Assembly: GCF_900128425.1 (NCBI RefSeq)
Contig: NZ_LT635782.1
Coordinates: 1,364,688-1,428,687 of the forward strand
Source of the DNA: Anaerococcus urinomassiliensis
GTDB taxonomy: Bacteria; Bacillota; Clostridia; Tissierellales; Peptoniphilaceae
Length of the DNA stretch: 64,000 nucleotides
Direction of reading: 5' to 3'
Shown here: positions 16,675 through 25,302 of the stretch, one piece after another
Position numbering within the stretch: position 1 is the first letter of the stretch
Layout: every line of letters begins with the position of its first letter
Program-made: the position numbers and the translations under genes
The notes under the pieces: generated by a model
The model's database searches: none
The model's input: only the letters and a program-made list of their open reading frames with translations
What the model was told of the DNA's origin: nothing

Positions 16675-17352
16675 CTACAAGCTTAGCTGATTGAAGACTT
16701 CATCATCATATTTTTCCCAGATTATAAAACCCTCACTCTTGTCTTCTGTGGAGTCTTCTTTTTTGTAATTCTTATCCAGTCTAGAGTCTTCTCCTGGCAT
16801 TAGATCTCCTGGTGTTCCTGGGATGTATAGGTAGTAGTCTGCGTCTTCTTTCATACCTAGAGCGAAGTCTACGTTAAAGTATATGTCATCGTGGAGACCG
16901 TATTCTGAGGTTATTTCAAAGTCTTCAAGTTTCATCATATATACATAGTCATTGATCTGTTTTACTATGGTAAATCTCCCCTTAAAATCTGATGAATGAA
17001 TTTCTTCTCCCAGGTAATATGCAGCTGCCTTCCAGTTTCTGCCTCCATCAAAGCCATCTACCGAGGTTTTGCCCATGTAGGAGCCTGTAAATGTCCCATC
17101 TGGTCCAAGTTCTAAGTTAGTCCAGCCAGTATCTTCTCCATAATTTCTGACCAATTTTTGTCCATCAAGCTTCTCATAAAGGAACGCAGATAGTTCATCA
17201 AGTGAAACTTCCGCTTTCTTTTCTTGCTCTTTTTCTTCCTCCAAATTTACAACCTTAGGAGCTTGTTTTTCCTCTACTTGTCCGCAAGCTGTAAGTATCG
17301 AAATCGAAAGTAATCCTAATAACATTTTTTGTCTAAATATTTTTTCAGTCAT
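16675..17352 (-). CDS. lipoprotein of unknown function (225 aa)
   Basis: A secreted lipoprotein with a signal peptide ending in the lipobox LTAC (Cys at residue 23), a Lys/Glu-rich linker to about residue 50, and a compact domain of about 170 residues rich in aromatic residues and glycine (GWTNLELGPDGTFTGSYMG). The mixed beta-strand pattern suggests a small beta-barrel or lipocalin-like fold, but I do not recognise the family. It is monocistronic on the reverse strand and ends at the repeat island. The second in-frame ATG (residue 10) is also a possible start. Confidence 0.75.
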   Translation of the reverse strand: MTEKIFRQKMLLGLLSISILTACGQVEEKQAPKVVNLEEEKEQEKKAEVSLDELSAFLYEKLDGQKLVRNYGEDTGWTNLELGPDGTFTGSYMGKTSVDGFDGGRNWKAAAYYLGEEIHSSDFKGRFTIVKQINDYVYMMKLEDFEITSEYGLHDDIYFNVDFALGMKEDADYYLYIPGTPGDLMPGEDSRLDKNYKKEDSTEDKSEGFIIWEKYDDEVFNQLSL

Positions 17353-17422
17353 GCTATCATTATATTATTTAAAAATACACAATCAACGCAAGTATATTGT
17401 AAGCCTTTGTAGATTTTTATGA

Positions 17423-17428
17423 TATAAT
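17423..17428 (+). promoter_or_regulatory. extended -10 promoter of the small toxin gene
   Basis: TGATATAAT gives a perfect -10 (17423-17428) with a TGn extension, about 30 bases before the toxin ATG. A clear -35 is not present at the right distance, which is normal for extended -10 promoters. Confidence 0.65.
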
Positions 17429-17457
17429 TAAATTGTCTCCGAAAGGAGGTGATTTAA

Positions 17458-17553
17458 ATGGAGATAATCCTTTACATTTTGGAAAATTTTATTTTTCCTT
17501 TGTTAGTAGCTATTATAGCTAGCCTTATAGTCTATAAATGCGAAGACAAGTAA
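17458..17553 (+). CDS. Fst-like type I toxin peptide (31 aa)
   Basis: A 31-residue hydrophobic peptide, MEIILYILENFIFPLLVAII followed by ASLIVYKCEDK. It has one membrane segment, an internal proline and a short charged tail, as in the Fst/Ldr type I toxins. The ribosome site (GAAAGGAGGTGATTTAA) is very strong, typical of genes held in check by antisense RNA. The coding region is followed at once by a bidirectional terminator, and downstream lies a convergent unit that repeats the toxin's start region, as in the par locus of pAD1. Such toxins insert in the membrane and arrest growth. The family call is by layout and composition, not alignment. Confidence 0.7.
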   Translation: MEIILYILENFIFPLLVAIIASLIVYKCEDK

Positions 17554-17556
17554 AAC

Positions 17557-17589
17557 AAAAAGACAGTAGCTGCAACTACTGTCTTTTTT
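17557..17589. terminator. shared bidirectional terminator of toxin mRNA and antisense RNA
   Basis: AAAGACAGTAG pairs with CTACTGTCTTT around the loop CTGCAA. T tracts are present on both strands, so the hairpin can end both the rightward toxin transcript and a leftward antisense transcript. Confidence 0.85.
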
Positions 17590-17668
17590 GATTCTAATGG
17601 AGAATCTTCCTTTACATTCATCCTTGATTACTCAAGGGCTTTTTTGGGATCAAGAGGTGGCTTCTCTT
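17557..17668 (-). ncRNA. putative antisense antitoxin RNA, unit 1
   Basis: The reverse strand carries a good promoter: -35 TTGAAA (17697-17702) and -10 TATAAT (17675-17680) with a 16-base spacer, which predicts a start near 17668 and termination at the shared hairpin, an RNA of about 110 bases. The unit holds AATGGAGA (17596-17603) and CCTTTACATT (17609-17618). The same two words occur at the toxin start (17457-17464 and 17469-17478), so the RNA is complementary to the toxin's initiation region as well as to the common terminator. This matches the RNA II design of Fst systems. Confidence 0.65.
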
Positions 17669-17749
17669 ACCATTATTATATTGCTTGATGGTCTATTTTC
17701 AACTAAGCTAGTTATCTCCTCTTGAGACATTTCTTTAGAAAAGTTTGCA

Positions 17750-17861
17750 AAATAAAACAGTAGCGGCAACTACTGTCTTTTTTGATTCTCATGGAGATTC
17801 TTCCTCTACCTTATCCTTGAAAATTCAAGGGCTTTTTTGGGATCAAGAGGTTGCTTCTCTT
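17750..17861 (-). ncRNA. putative antisense antitoxin RNA, unit 2 (tandem copy)
   Basis: A second copy of the unit lies about 193 bases further on. It keeps the -35 TTGAAA (17890-17895), the -10 TATAAT (17868-17873), the 16-base spacer and the terminator hairpin (CAGTAG-CGGCAA-CTACTG). The part facing the toxin start has diverged: ATGGAGA is kept (17791-17797) but CCTTTACATT has become CCTCTACCTT. No second toxin frame lies upstream of it. It may be a spare antitoxin, an antitoxin against a related toxin elsewhere, or a decaying copy. Confidence 0.5.
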
Positions 17862-17901
17862 ACCATTATTATATTGCCAAAGAAACAATTTTCAAATAAA
17901 G

Positions 17902-18387
17902 CTAATTATTTACCTCTTGAAGCAATTCTTTGACTACAAATCCTGTCTGTCCTTGATATTCTAACTTGACCCAAATCTTGCCATTTTGTTCAATCTCTTC
18001 AAGACCTGTAATCTCTGTACCAGGGTCAATCACAGCTATGATATTGTCAGCATCCGTATTAGCTTCAGATCTCATATTTACGCCATTTTCAACCCTATAT
18101 TTCTTTGTATTATTATCAGGGTCCTTATTGCCTTGTTGATTATTATCTTCCGCCTTATTATTGTCTTCAGCTTTATCATCTGCTGGCTTTTCTTCTTTTT
18201 TCTCTTCTTTTGCCTTATCTTCATTTTTAGATTTATCTTTGTCAGCGTCGGATTCATTAGAATCATCAGCCTTGTCAAAGACTGAATCCACCTTCACATT
18301 TTTACTCTCATAATGTTCTTCTTCTTTGTTGCAAGAAGTCAATGCGAATAAAATAATAGCAGAATAAATAAATTTTCTTATTCTCAT
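17902..18387 (-). CDS. SH3b-domain lipoprotein
   Basis: A 161-residue lipoprotein: signal peptide with lipobox LTSC, then a long, very polar linker of Asp/Lys/Glu/Asn repeats (about residues 25-95), then a bacterial SH3 domain (GVNMRSEANTDADNIIAVID... and IWVKLEYQGQTGFVV). SH3b domains bind peptidoglycan stems. The start is ATG at 18387 because GGAGAAAAAA precedes it; it overlaps the cpsB stop by four bases (ATGA), so it is the last gene of the capsule operon by translation. A role at the cell wall in capsule retention is inference. Confidence 0.85.
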   Translation of the reverse strand: MRIRKFIYSAIILFALTSCNKEEEHYESKNVKVDSVFDKADDSNESDADKDKSKNEDKAKEEKKEEKPADDKAEDNNKAEDNNQQGNKDPDNNTKKYRVENGVNMRSEANTDADNIIAVIDPGTEITGLEEIEQNGKIWVKLEYQGQTGFVVKELLQEVNN

Positions 18388-19160
18388 TTTTTTCTCCAAA
18401 AATTAAATATGCCTTTTCTCTTTGTCTTTTCTGGTCTAATGATTTTGTCATAGTCACTAGAAATAAAGTCATTATCAATCACTTTTTGTGGGTTGATAGT
18501 TGAAAGCTTATCAAATTTCTCCTTAGAGATTATCCTTTCTATCTCATCTTTGTAGGATGAAATATCTGGGCTCCTCCACTCTGATTGGTGGGCATCTGTC
18601 CCTATGATATGAACCATATTTCTTTTCAAAAGTTCCCTAGTAATATCAGAATGTGATCTTATTGATGCATAGTTGATTTGAACCAGAGCTCCAGCTTTGA
18701 TAAAGTCCTCAAGCCATTCTATGTGGTCCTCCACATAGGGATATCTCTCAGCGTGGGCTATGATTGGAATATAGCCTTCCAATTGCATATTGTAAAAAAG
18801 GTCCTTCAAGAAATTAGGCTTATTTACAAATGAAAGCTCACAAAGCACATACTTTGAACCATTCAAAGTTAATAGTTCGCCATTTTTTAGTTTCTTAATC
18901 ATATCAAGCTCAACCTGGATCTCGTGACCTGGATATATTTTGAAATCTAAATCACGGTTAGAAATTTCATCATACAAAATCTCAACTTTTTCTTTGATTT
19001 CCCCAGCATCTACCATATATCTAGACCTATCATAGTGGCTTGTCGCTATAATTTTGTTAAAGCCAGCCTTTTGGTAGAGCTCAACCATCTTTAGGCTCTC
19101 ATCAATGTCTCTAGCCCCGTCATCAACTCCATATATTATATGATTGTGTATATCTATCAT
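18384..19160 (-). CDS. cpsB: capsule tyrosine-protein phosphatase CpsB/CapC (PHP family)
   Basis: A 258-residue PHP-family metal-dependent phosphatase that removes phosphate from the CpsD kinase tail and so sets capsule chain length and export. Metal ligands are visible as H5 and H7 (DIHNHIIYGVDDGA), SHYDR, PGHE, IIAHAERY and the late GTDAH. Length is standard. It follows cpsD by one base and overlaps the SH3 lipoprotein, forming a cpsC-cpsD-cpsB module at the end of the capsule locus. Confidence 0.93.
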   Translation of the reverse strand: MIDIHNHIIYGVDDGARDIDESLKMVELYQKAGFNKIIATSHYDRSRYMVDAGEIKEKVEILYDEISNRDLDFKIYPGHEIQVELDMIKKLKNGELLTLNGSKYVLCELSFVNKPNFLKDLFYNMQLEGYIPIIAHAERYPYVEDHIEWLEDFIKAGALVQINYASIRSHSDITRELLKRNMVHIIGTDAHQSEWRSPDISSYKDEIERIISKEKFDKLSTINPQKVIDNDFISSDYDKIIRPEKTKRKGIFNFWRKK

Positions 19161-19161
19161 C

Positions 19162-19818
19162 TTAATAGTAGTTTCCGTATTTGCTCTTCTTCAAGTGAGC
19201 GTGGGTCAAAACCATACCTAAAATATTTGCATCTACTCTCTTTAGATTTTCTAAGGCTTGGGATATCTCTTCCCTTTTGGTATCAGATGATTTTACAACA
19301 TATATCATGCCGTCAGAAAGGGTAGAAACTATTGATGCATCTGTAAAAAGTCCCACTGGAGGAGTATCTATGAATACATAGTCATATGTTTCAGCAAGGT
19401 TTTTGATAAGATTTGCAAAAACCTTTGAAGCAAGCATCTCTGATGGATTTGGTGGGATAGGACCAGTAAGAATCAAATCTAGATTAGCCTGTTCCCTATC
19501 CTTAATAATAACATCATTAATATCTGCTTTGCCAGTAAGGTAATTTGTAACGCCAAGGTTAAAATTCACACCAGCAATCTCGCCTATAGATGGACTCCTA
19601 AGGTCACAATCAAGAAGTATAGACCTATCACCGTTTTCTGCAAAAGACTTGGCCAAATTATACAAAACAGTAGACTTACCCTCAGCAGGTTTAGTTGAAG
19701 TAACAGATATTATTTTGTTTTCCTTATCAACACCAGAAAACTGGATATTAGTTCTCACTGATCTGATAGCCTCATCATACATTGAGGAATTATAATAATT
19801 TTTATTTTTCTTTCCCAT
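19162..19818 (-). CDS. cpsD: capsule tyrosine autokinase CpsD/CapB
   Basis: A 218-residue BY-kinase that works with CpsC. Walker A STKPAEGKST is at residues 41-50, Walker A' (DCDLRSP) and Walker B (YVFIDTPP) follow. The C-terminal tyrosine cluster that becomes phosphorylated is short: the protein ends KYGNYY. The frame is open 32 codons further upstream inside cpsC, but the ATG at 19818 has AAGGA at the right distance and lies four bases after the cpsC stop, so it is used. Confidence 0.93.
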   Translation of the reverse strand: MGKKNKNYYNSSMYDEAIRSVRTNIQFSGVDKENKIISVTSTKPAEGKSTVLYNLAKSFAENGDRSILLDCDLRSPSIGEIAGVNFNLGVTNYLTGKADINDVIIKDREQANLDLILTGPIPPNPSEMLASKVFANLIKNLAETYDYVFIDTPPVGLFTDASIVSTLSDGMIYVVKSSDTKREEISQALENLKRVDANILGMVLTHAHLKKSKYGNYY

Positions 19819-19822
19819 AATC

Positions 19823-20518
19823 TTATCCTTGCTTCTTATCTGGAATAATACCAATAACTGGTAGGTCAAAATACTTGTTAATATCATCTTGGGACTTGAT
19901 AGTTGTATCTGCAAGTTCTTTAAAAATAGAAATCATAACTCCAAGAATAAGTCCTAAAACAACTCCAATAGCAGTATTTTTCTTAATATTTGGAGATGAA
20001 GGTTTTTCTGGTAATGTCGCACCATCAAGTATCTGAACATTATCAACCTTCATTATGTCACCAATAGAATCCTTAAAGATATTCGCAGTCTCATTAGCAA
20101 TGTCCTGAGCTCTCTCAGGTATTGTATCTACTACCATCACAGATATGATCTGAGTATCTTTCACAGACTCAATAGACACCTTTTCTGAGAATTCTTCATA
20201 ATCCATATCAAGATTTAGATTACTAATAACCTTATCAGCAATACCCCTAGACTTTACTATCTCTGAATAGGTGGAAATAAGAGCTTTGTTAGCATTAATT
20301 TGACTAAGCTCTACATTAGCCTGTGGCATATTTTGACTATCCACGTTAGTAGAATTACTAATTATCATAGTTGCATTCGAATCATATTTTGGTGTGAGTA
20401 CAAATGAAGAAATACCATAAGAAATCCCCCCTATCAAAAGACCCAAAATAATGATTAGTAATGTATGTTTTTTAATGTTATTAAACAGTTCAATTAAATC
20501 AATTTCTTGTTCATTCAT
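19823..20518 (-). CDS. cpsC: capsule polysaccharide co-polymerase CpsC/CapA (Wzz family)
   Basis: A 231-residue Wzz-type membrane protein: N-terminal cytoplasmic start (EIDLIELFNNIKKH), first membrane segment about residues 18-36, an extracellular domain, a proline-rich stretch (LPEKPSSPN) and a second membrane segment about 183-203 with a short tail. In Gram-positives the tail activates the CpsD kinase encoded next. It controls polymer length. About 120 bases separate it from the polymerase gene upstream. Confidence 0.92.
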   Translation of the reverse strand: MNEQEIDLIELFNNIKKHTLLIIILGLLIGGISYGISSFVLTPKYDSNATMIISNSTNVDSQNMPQANVELSQINANKALISTYSEIVKSRGIADKVISNLNLDMDYEEFSEKVSIESVKDTQIISVMVVDTIPERAQDIANETANIFKDSIGDIMKVDNVQILDGATLPEKPSSPNIKKNTAIGVVLGLILGVMISIFKELADTTIKSQDDINKYFDLPVIGIIPDKKQG

Positions 20519-20636
20519 TTCTTCTCCTTGTATATTATGAATTATTACAATTTTTATAAAATAAATAATTAATTATTTTCCACCTCTAAAGCATCTTAAA
20601 ATGTAATACATTAAATATAATAATATATGTATTATA

Positions 20637-21833
20637 TTAAGTTTCTTTCTTTTTATGAAAAATAAAAGGTATATATAGATACATAAAATAACCAAACATA
20701 ATTTCTGTTCCAATATTCATAATTAAAAATACAAATATAAGGCATTTTTGAAGTTTGGTTTCTCCAATGAAAGATTTTATCGCAAAATTAAAATAAAATA
20801 ATACACCAATCAAACCAAAATTATAGAACAGTCTAAATAATCCTGGTAAATAAGTTTCAATCTTGATATTTCCTTTCCCTAAAAATACATTAAAAATACT
20901 ATTAAAGTTATCAAATGATTTACCAAGACTTCCGAATCTAGAAGAATTTGTAATACCAGATAGCTTCCTCGTGTTTCCAAATGTCCTATTAATAAAGTAA
21001 TCAATTGTTTTGAATCCAGAAGTGGAAGAATATATAATAAGTATTGATAATAGAATCAATATTATTATCATCATATCTTTATTGCTACCCTCAACTATAC
21101 TTGTGTATATATATATAATCCATATAATGAACATCATTATTATTGCTGTTGATGATTTACTTAATAAACATGCAGAAGATAATATCAAGCCTATCAAAAA
21201 ATATGAATTTTTAGTTTCACGATTATCAAAAAGTACTATTGTTAAAGAGCTTATAATATAGGTAGCAAAGTGAGCTGGTTCATTAAGTAAAGATCTAGGT
21301 CTGAATTCCAATCCTAAGTTTAATTGGTCAAGCAAAATATCATCCGTATTTTTGTATATACCAGTTGTGTCAAAATGTTTTAGCCCAGGCAGGTAAGTTG
21401 TTAGTACGATTCCTCTTTTTGCATAAAAATACTGTATGAATGCATATACAGATAAAATTAGGGTAATTAAAATAATGATTTTCTTCCCTAACTCTATATC
21501 AAAAAAGTTATAAGCTAATACACCTAGTAATATTAATAGGTAAATAAACCTCATACTTGTTCCTAATATTTGTATAGATATTTCTTTAGGATAGAAAAAT
21601 AAAGAGACTAGCGTATGGGTTAATATAAACAATATAAATTGAAGTAATGCCCTATCCACTTTAATATTTTTATTATTTAGAACTAATACATATATTAATA
21701 ATATGAAAGATAAAACTTCCGGTATACTCACCATATCTGAAACAATAAAGTATCTGGCAAAAATTGGGAACGATAACAGTAGTACAGTTATTATATTATT
21801 AAGTTTTTTACTCTCATTACTCAAATAATTCAT
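20637..21833 (-). CDS. O-antigen/capsule polymerase (Wzy-like)
   Basis: A 398-residue membrane protein with about ten to eleven hydrophobic segments and one larger extracytoplasmic loop (about residues 150-190 with RPRSLLNEPAHFATY). This fits Wzy polymerases, which join undecaprenyl-linked repeat units outside the membrane; the sequences are always poorly conserved. Its place between glycosyltransferases and the CpsC/D/B module, plus a flippase in the same locus, supports a Wzx/Wzy-type capsule. It is strongly AT-rich, as polymerase genes usually are. Confidence 0.85.
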   Translation of the reverse strand: MNYLSNESKKLNNIITVLLLSFPIFARYFIVSDMVSIPEVLSFILLIYVLVLNNKNIKVDRALLQFILFILTHTLVSLFFYPKEISIQILGTSMRFIYLLILLGVLAYNFFDIELGKKIIILITLILSVYAFIQYFYAKRGIVLTTYLPGLKHFDTTGIYKNTDDILLDQLNLGLEFRPRSLLNEPAHFATYIISSLTIVLFDNRETKNSYFLIGLILSSACLLSKSSTAIIMMFIIWIIYIYTSIVEGSNKDMMIIILILLSILIIYSSTSGFKTIDYFINRTFGNTRKLSGITNSSRFGSLGKSFDNFNSIFNVFLGKGNIKIETYLPGLFRLFYNFGLIGVLFYFNFAIKSFIGETKLQKCLIFVFLIMNIGTEIMFGYFMYLYIPFIFHKKKET

Positions 21834-21857
21834 AATACATGAACCTTAACCATTTAA

Positions 21858-22955
21858 TTAACCTACATTCAAATAAAATCTTTCAAGTTTTTTTGCGACA
21901 CATGCAATATCATAACCACTAGTTTTTATCTCATTAATCATATTATTTCTTTTAATAATGCTGTTATTTAGTATTTCCTCTGACCAGATTTTTACTGAAT
22001 TTTTAGAATCTATTGGAATATATTTAATGTTATTCGTAATTTTTGCGTCCTGAGGCACTTTATTAGAAACATAGCATTGTAATCCTGCAGCCTGTGCTTC
22101 AATTAAAACTAAGCCAAGTCCTTCATAGCTAGACGGCAAAATAAAAATATCAAAAGCTTGTAACAATTCATTTACATCAGATCTAGATCCAAGAAATAGT
22201 ACGTTATTTTTTGCTTTATCATCAATATAATCCCTTACTTTTTCTTCAACTCCAGATCCAACCAAAGCTAATTTATAATTTTCATCTTCATTAAAAATAT
22301 TATTAAATATCTCAACCAGAAATCTATGATTTTTAACTGGTCGATAATTTCCTACATGTCCTATTAAGATTTCGTTATTTTTTATTCCTAATTCTATCCT
22401 CTTCTCGTTTCTTACATATTTATTGAATAGAAATTTATCCACTTCAATACCATTTTTTATAATTTTGAAATCATTGCTATTGCTCTCATACATCCGACAT
22501 CCCGCTTCTTGCGAACAAGCAAACTTATAGTCAGCAACTTTACTAATGTTTCTTTTAGATATATTTTTTATTAAACTCTTTAATCCACCTTCACCATTTA
22601 CATTATGAATATGAGATATAGTAGAAATCCCTCTTTTTTTAGCAATATTTAAATATATAGATGCAGTACTATTCATATGCCCATGTACAGCATGAAAGTT
22701 GTTATTCTTAAATAAATTTTTCCAAGCATTTATATATCTTAAATGATTATACACTTTATATCTAGGCAAATGATAAATTCTACCACCCAATGATTCTATT
22801 TCATCATCAAAATCGCATCTATCATCTGTATGAATAGCAAAGTCAAATTGAATCTTTTCTCTATCTATATTCCTATATATACTCATTACTAGCGATTCTG
22901 CTCCACCTATATCTGTTCTCCCTAGGACATGCAGTATTCGAATTGGATCTGTCAT
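21858..22955 (-). CDS. glycosyltransferase family 4 protein
   Basis: A 365-residue GT-B glycosyltransferase. The N-terminus has the acceptor-side pattern RILHVLGRTDIGGAESLVM, and the donor-binding domain the EX7E-type region PSSYEGLGLVLIEAQAAGL. An upstream in-frame start 17 codons earlier overlaps the previous gene; the ATG at 22955 with GGGAG in front is preferred. It probably adds one sugar of the capsule repeat on the cytoplasmic face. Donor and linkage cannot be read from sequence. Confidence 0.9.
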   Translation of the reverse strand: MTDPIRILHVLGRTDIGGAESLVMSIYRNIDREKIQFDFAIHTDDRCDFDDEIESLGGRIYHLPRYKVYNHLRYINAWKNLFKNNNFHAVHGHMNSTASIYLNIAKKRGISTISHIHNVNGEGGLKSLIKNISKRNISKVADYKFACSQEAGCRMYESNSNDFKIIKNGIEVDKFLFNKYVRNEKRIELGIKNNEILIGHVGNYRPVKNHRFLVEIFNNIFNEDENYKLALVGSGVEEKVRDYIDDKAKNNVLFLGSRSDVNELLQAFDIFILPSSYEGLGLVLIEAQAAGLQCYVSNKVPQDAKITNNIKYIPIDSKNSVKIWSEEILNNSIIKRNNMINEIKTSGYDIACVAKKLERFYLNVG

Positions 22956-22984
22956 TTTTGCTCCCAACTTTATTATTCTACCAA

Positions 22985-23962
22985 CTACAGGTTTTTCACA
23001 TACCAATCTATGGCTTCTTTTATTCCCTCTTCAAAGCTCCAATCTGGATCATATCCTAGGATTTCTTTTGCTTTGCTTATGTCAGCGTTGGAATGCTTTA
23101 TATCTCCGACTCTATCTGGACCATATATTGGTTTTATGTCAGTTTTGTTCATTAGTTCTGCTATGGTATCGTACATATCGTTTAGATATGCTCTGCCACC
23201 ATATGCTATATTAAAGGCTTCCCCTGCATACTTTGAATCCGCTTTCAGTGCCTTTAGGTTAGCTTCGATTACATTTTCAATATATGTGAAATCTCTACTT
23301 TGTGTTCCATCACCATTTATTGTTGGGCTCTCATCATTTAGTAGTAGTTTTATAAATTTAGGTATTACCGCAGCATAAGCTCCATCTGGATCTTGGCGTC
23401 TGCCAAATACGTTGAAATATCTAAGACCATAGGTATCAAGATTATATAAATCTGCATATATTTTAGCATACATTTCATCAACTTTTTTTGTTAGTGCATA
23501 CGGAGAAAGTGCCTTACCTTCTTTACCTTCTTTTTTAGGTAGTGTCTCTTCGTCTCCATATACTGATGAGCTTGATGCGTACACTACTTTTTTCGCTCCA
23601 TTTTGTCTAGATGCTTCGAATATATTTAGTGTTCCTTTGATATTTATATCATTGTATTTTAAAGGCATCTCTACACTTCTTGGCACTGATCCCCAAGCAG
23701 CTTGATGGAGTACATAGCCCACACCATCAGTAGCTCTCATACAAGTATCAAGGTCACAAATATCTCCCTTTATAAATTCATAGTTAGGATTGTCAATAAA
23801 TAAGTCAATATTTTCTTGCTTACCTATAGAAAGGTCGTCAAGGCATCTTACTTTGTGCCCTAGGCTTAGTAAAGCTTCGCATAAGTTTGAGCCTATAAAA
23901 CCAGCTCCCCCAGTAACCAAAAACAAACTATCTTTTTCAAATTTTATATCTTTGTATCCCAT
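22985..23962 (-). CDS. UDP-N-acetylglucosamine/uronate 4-epimerase (TviC/WbpP-like)
   Basis: A 325-residue extended SDR. The NAD-binding GGAGFIGSN is at residues 18-26 and the catalytic Tyr-Lys pair lies in SPYALTKK. The N-terminal extension before the Rossmann fold and the RQDPDGAYAAVIPKF stretch are typical of WbpP/TviC, which act on UDP-GlcNAc or UDP-GlcNAcA. It follows a TviB-like dehydrogenase by 9 bases, the same order as in Vi-antigen synthesis, so the pair should make UDP-GalNAcA. Substrate choice is inference from the pairing. Confidence 0.88.
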   Translation of the reverse strand: MGYKDIKFEKDSLFLVTGGAGFIGSNLCEALLSLGHKVRCLDDLSIGKQENIDLFIDNPNYEFIKGDICDLDTCMRATDGVGYVLHQAAWGSVPRSVEMPLKYNDINIKGTLNIFEASRQNGAKKVVYASSSSVYGDEETLPKKEGKEGKALSPYALTKKVDEMYAKIYADLYNLDTYGLRYFNVFGRRQDPDGAYAAVIPKFIKLLLNDESPTINGDGTQSRDFTYIENVIEANLKALKADSKYAGEAFNIAYGGRAYLNDMYDTIAELMNKTDIKPIYGPDRVGDIKHSNADISKAKEILGYDPDWSFEEGIKEAIDWYVKNL

Positions 23963-23971
23963 TTCTTATCC

Positions 23972-25291
23972 CTACAATCTCCAATATGCATAATCATAAT
24001 CTGATTCGTATTCTTCTATATCATAGATCCCTTTTAAGTCAAAAAGAATTTTCTTACCATCTTTGAATAGAGAAGAAATATCTTCTTTTTCCAATTCTTT
24101 AAATTGCTTGTGAGATACTGCAACTATTAGAGCATCCAAATCATTTAGCTTATCAAAATCTTCTAAATCAATATTGTAAATTTCGCTTGTTTCTTCCCTA
24201 TCAGCTTCTGGATCTACTATAATTGGACTTACTCCAAATTCATTTAATTCTTTTACAATGTCGTATACTTTGGTATTTCTAGTATCTGGGCAGTCTTCCT
24301 TAAATGTAAAGCCTAATATTCCAACTTTGGCAGTGTTTAGATCTTTCTTTTCACCTATTAAGGCTTTGACAAGTTTGTCAGCTATATATATTCCCATACT
24401 ATCGTTTATATTTCTACCAGCAAGTACTACTTCGCTTTTGTACCCATATTGGTTTGCAGCATATGTTAAATAATATGGGTCCACTCCTATACAGTGCCCA
24501 CCTACTAACCCTGGGTAGAAACTTAGGAAATTCCATTTTGTAGATGCTGCTTCAAGTACTGACTTGGTATCTATTCCCATTTTATCAAAGATTATTGAAA
24601 TCTCATTCATAAAGGCAATGTTTATATCCCTTTGTGAGTTTTCTATTACTTTTGCAGCTTCTGCAACCTTTATGGTCGGTGCTTTATGTACTCCTGCTTC
24701 GATAATAGAGTTATAAACTTCATATATTATTTCAAGACTCTCTTCATCCATACCAGATACAATCTTGACTATATTCTCTAACCTGTTGTTCTTGTCCCCT
24801 GGATTTATTCTTTCCGGAGAATATCCAATTTTAAAATCCACTCCACACTCTAATCCAGATTCTTTCTCCAAAATAGGTGCACAAATATCTTCTGTAACTC
24901 CAGGGTATACTGTAGATTCGTAGACAACTATGCTTCCTTTTGTAAGATTTTGACCTAATAATTTGCTAGCTTCTTCAACGGGTGTTAGATTCGGTGTCTT
25001 GTCTTGATTAATAGGTGTTGGAACCGCAACTATATGAAACTTAGATTTCTTTAAGTCGCGAGGATTGCTTGTAAAGTTTAAATCTGATTTACTTAACTCT
25101 TCATCACCCACTTCATTAGTTGGATCTTGACCACTTCTGTATAAGTCTATCTTGTGCCCATTTATATCAAATCCAATTACATCATATTTTCTTGACAGTG
25201 CTACTGCTAAAGGCAATCCTACATAACCAAGTCCAACTACAGATACTTTTTCTTTTCTTTCCTTTAAATTACTATATAAAAAACTATACAT
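23972..25291 (-). CDS. UDP-N-acetyl sugar 6-dehydrogenase (TviB/WbpO-like)
   Basis: A 439-residue nucleotide-sugar dehydrogenase that oxidises the C6 of a UDP-HexNAc to the uronic acid with two NAD+. NAD-binding VVGLGYVGLP is near residues 18-28, the active-site cysteine is in GGHCIGVDPYY, and the C-terminal domain has LGFTFKEDCPDTRNTK. The pattern is of the TviB/VipA group rather than UDP-glucose dehydrogenase. With the adjacent epimerase it supplies UDP-GlcNAcA and UDP-GalNAcA, so the capsule is probably acidic. Confidence 0.92.
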   Translation of the reverse strand: MYSFLYSNLKERKEKVSVVGLGYVGLPLAVALSRKYDVIGFDINGHKIDLYRSGQDPTNEVGDEELSKSDLNFTSNPRDLKKSKFHIVAVPTPINQDKTPNLTPVEEASKLLGQNLTKGSIVVYESTVYPGVTEDICAPILEKESGLECGVDFKIGYSPERINPGDKNNRLENIVKIVSGMDEESLEIIYEVYNSIIEAGVHKAPTIKVAEAAKVIENSQRDINIAFMNEISIIFDKMGIDTKSVLEAASTKWNFLSFYPGLVGGHCIGVDPYYLTYAANQYGYKSEVVLAGRNINDSMGIYIADKLVKALIGEKKDLNTAKVGILGFTFKEDCPDTRNTKVYDIVKELNEFGVSPIIVDPEADREETSEIYNIDLEDFDKLNDLDALIVAVSHKQFKELEKEDISSLFKDGKKILFDLKGIYDIEEYESDYDYAYWRL

Positions 25292-25302
25292 AATGCTCCT
25301 AC

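Noticed and set aside
17563..17930. Tandem repeat considered as a CRISPR or a satellite
   Set aside because: There are only two units of about 193 bases, each with a promoter and terminator; the toxin-antitoxin reading explains the structure better.
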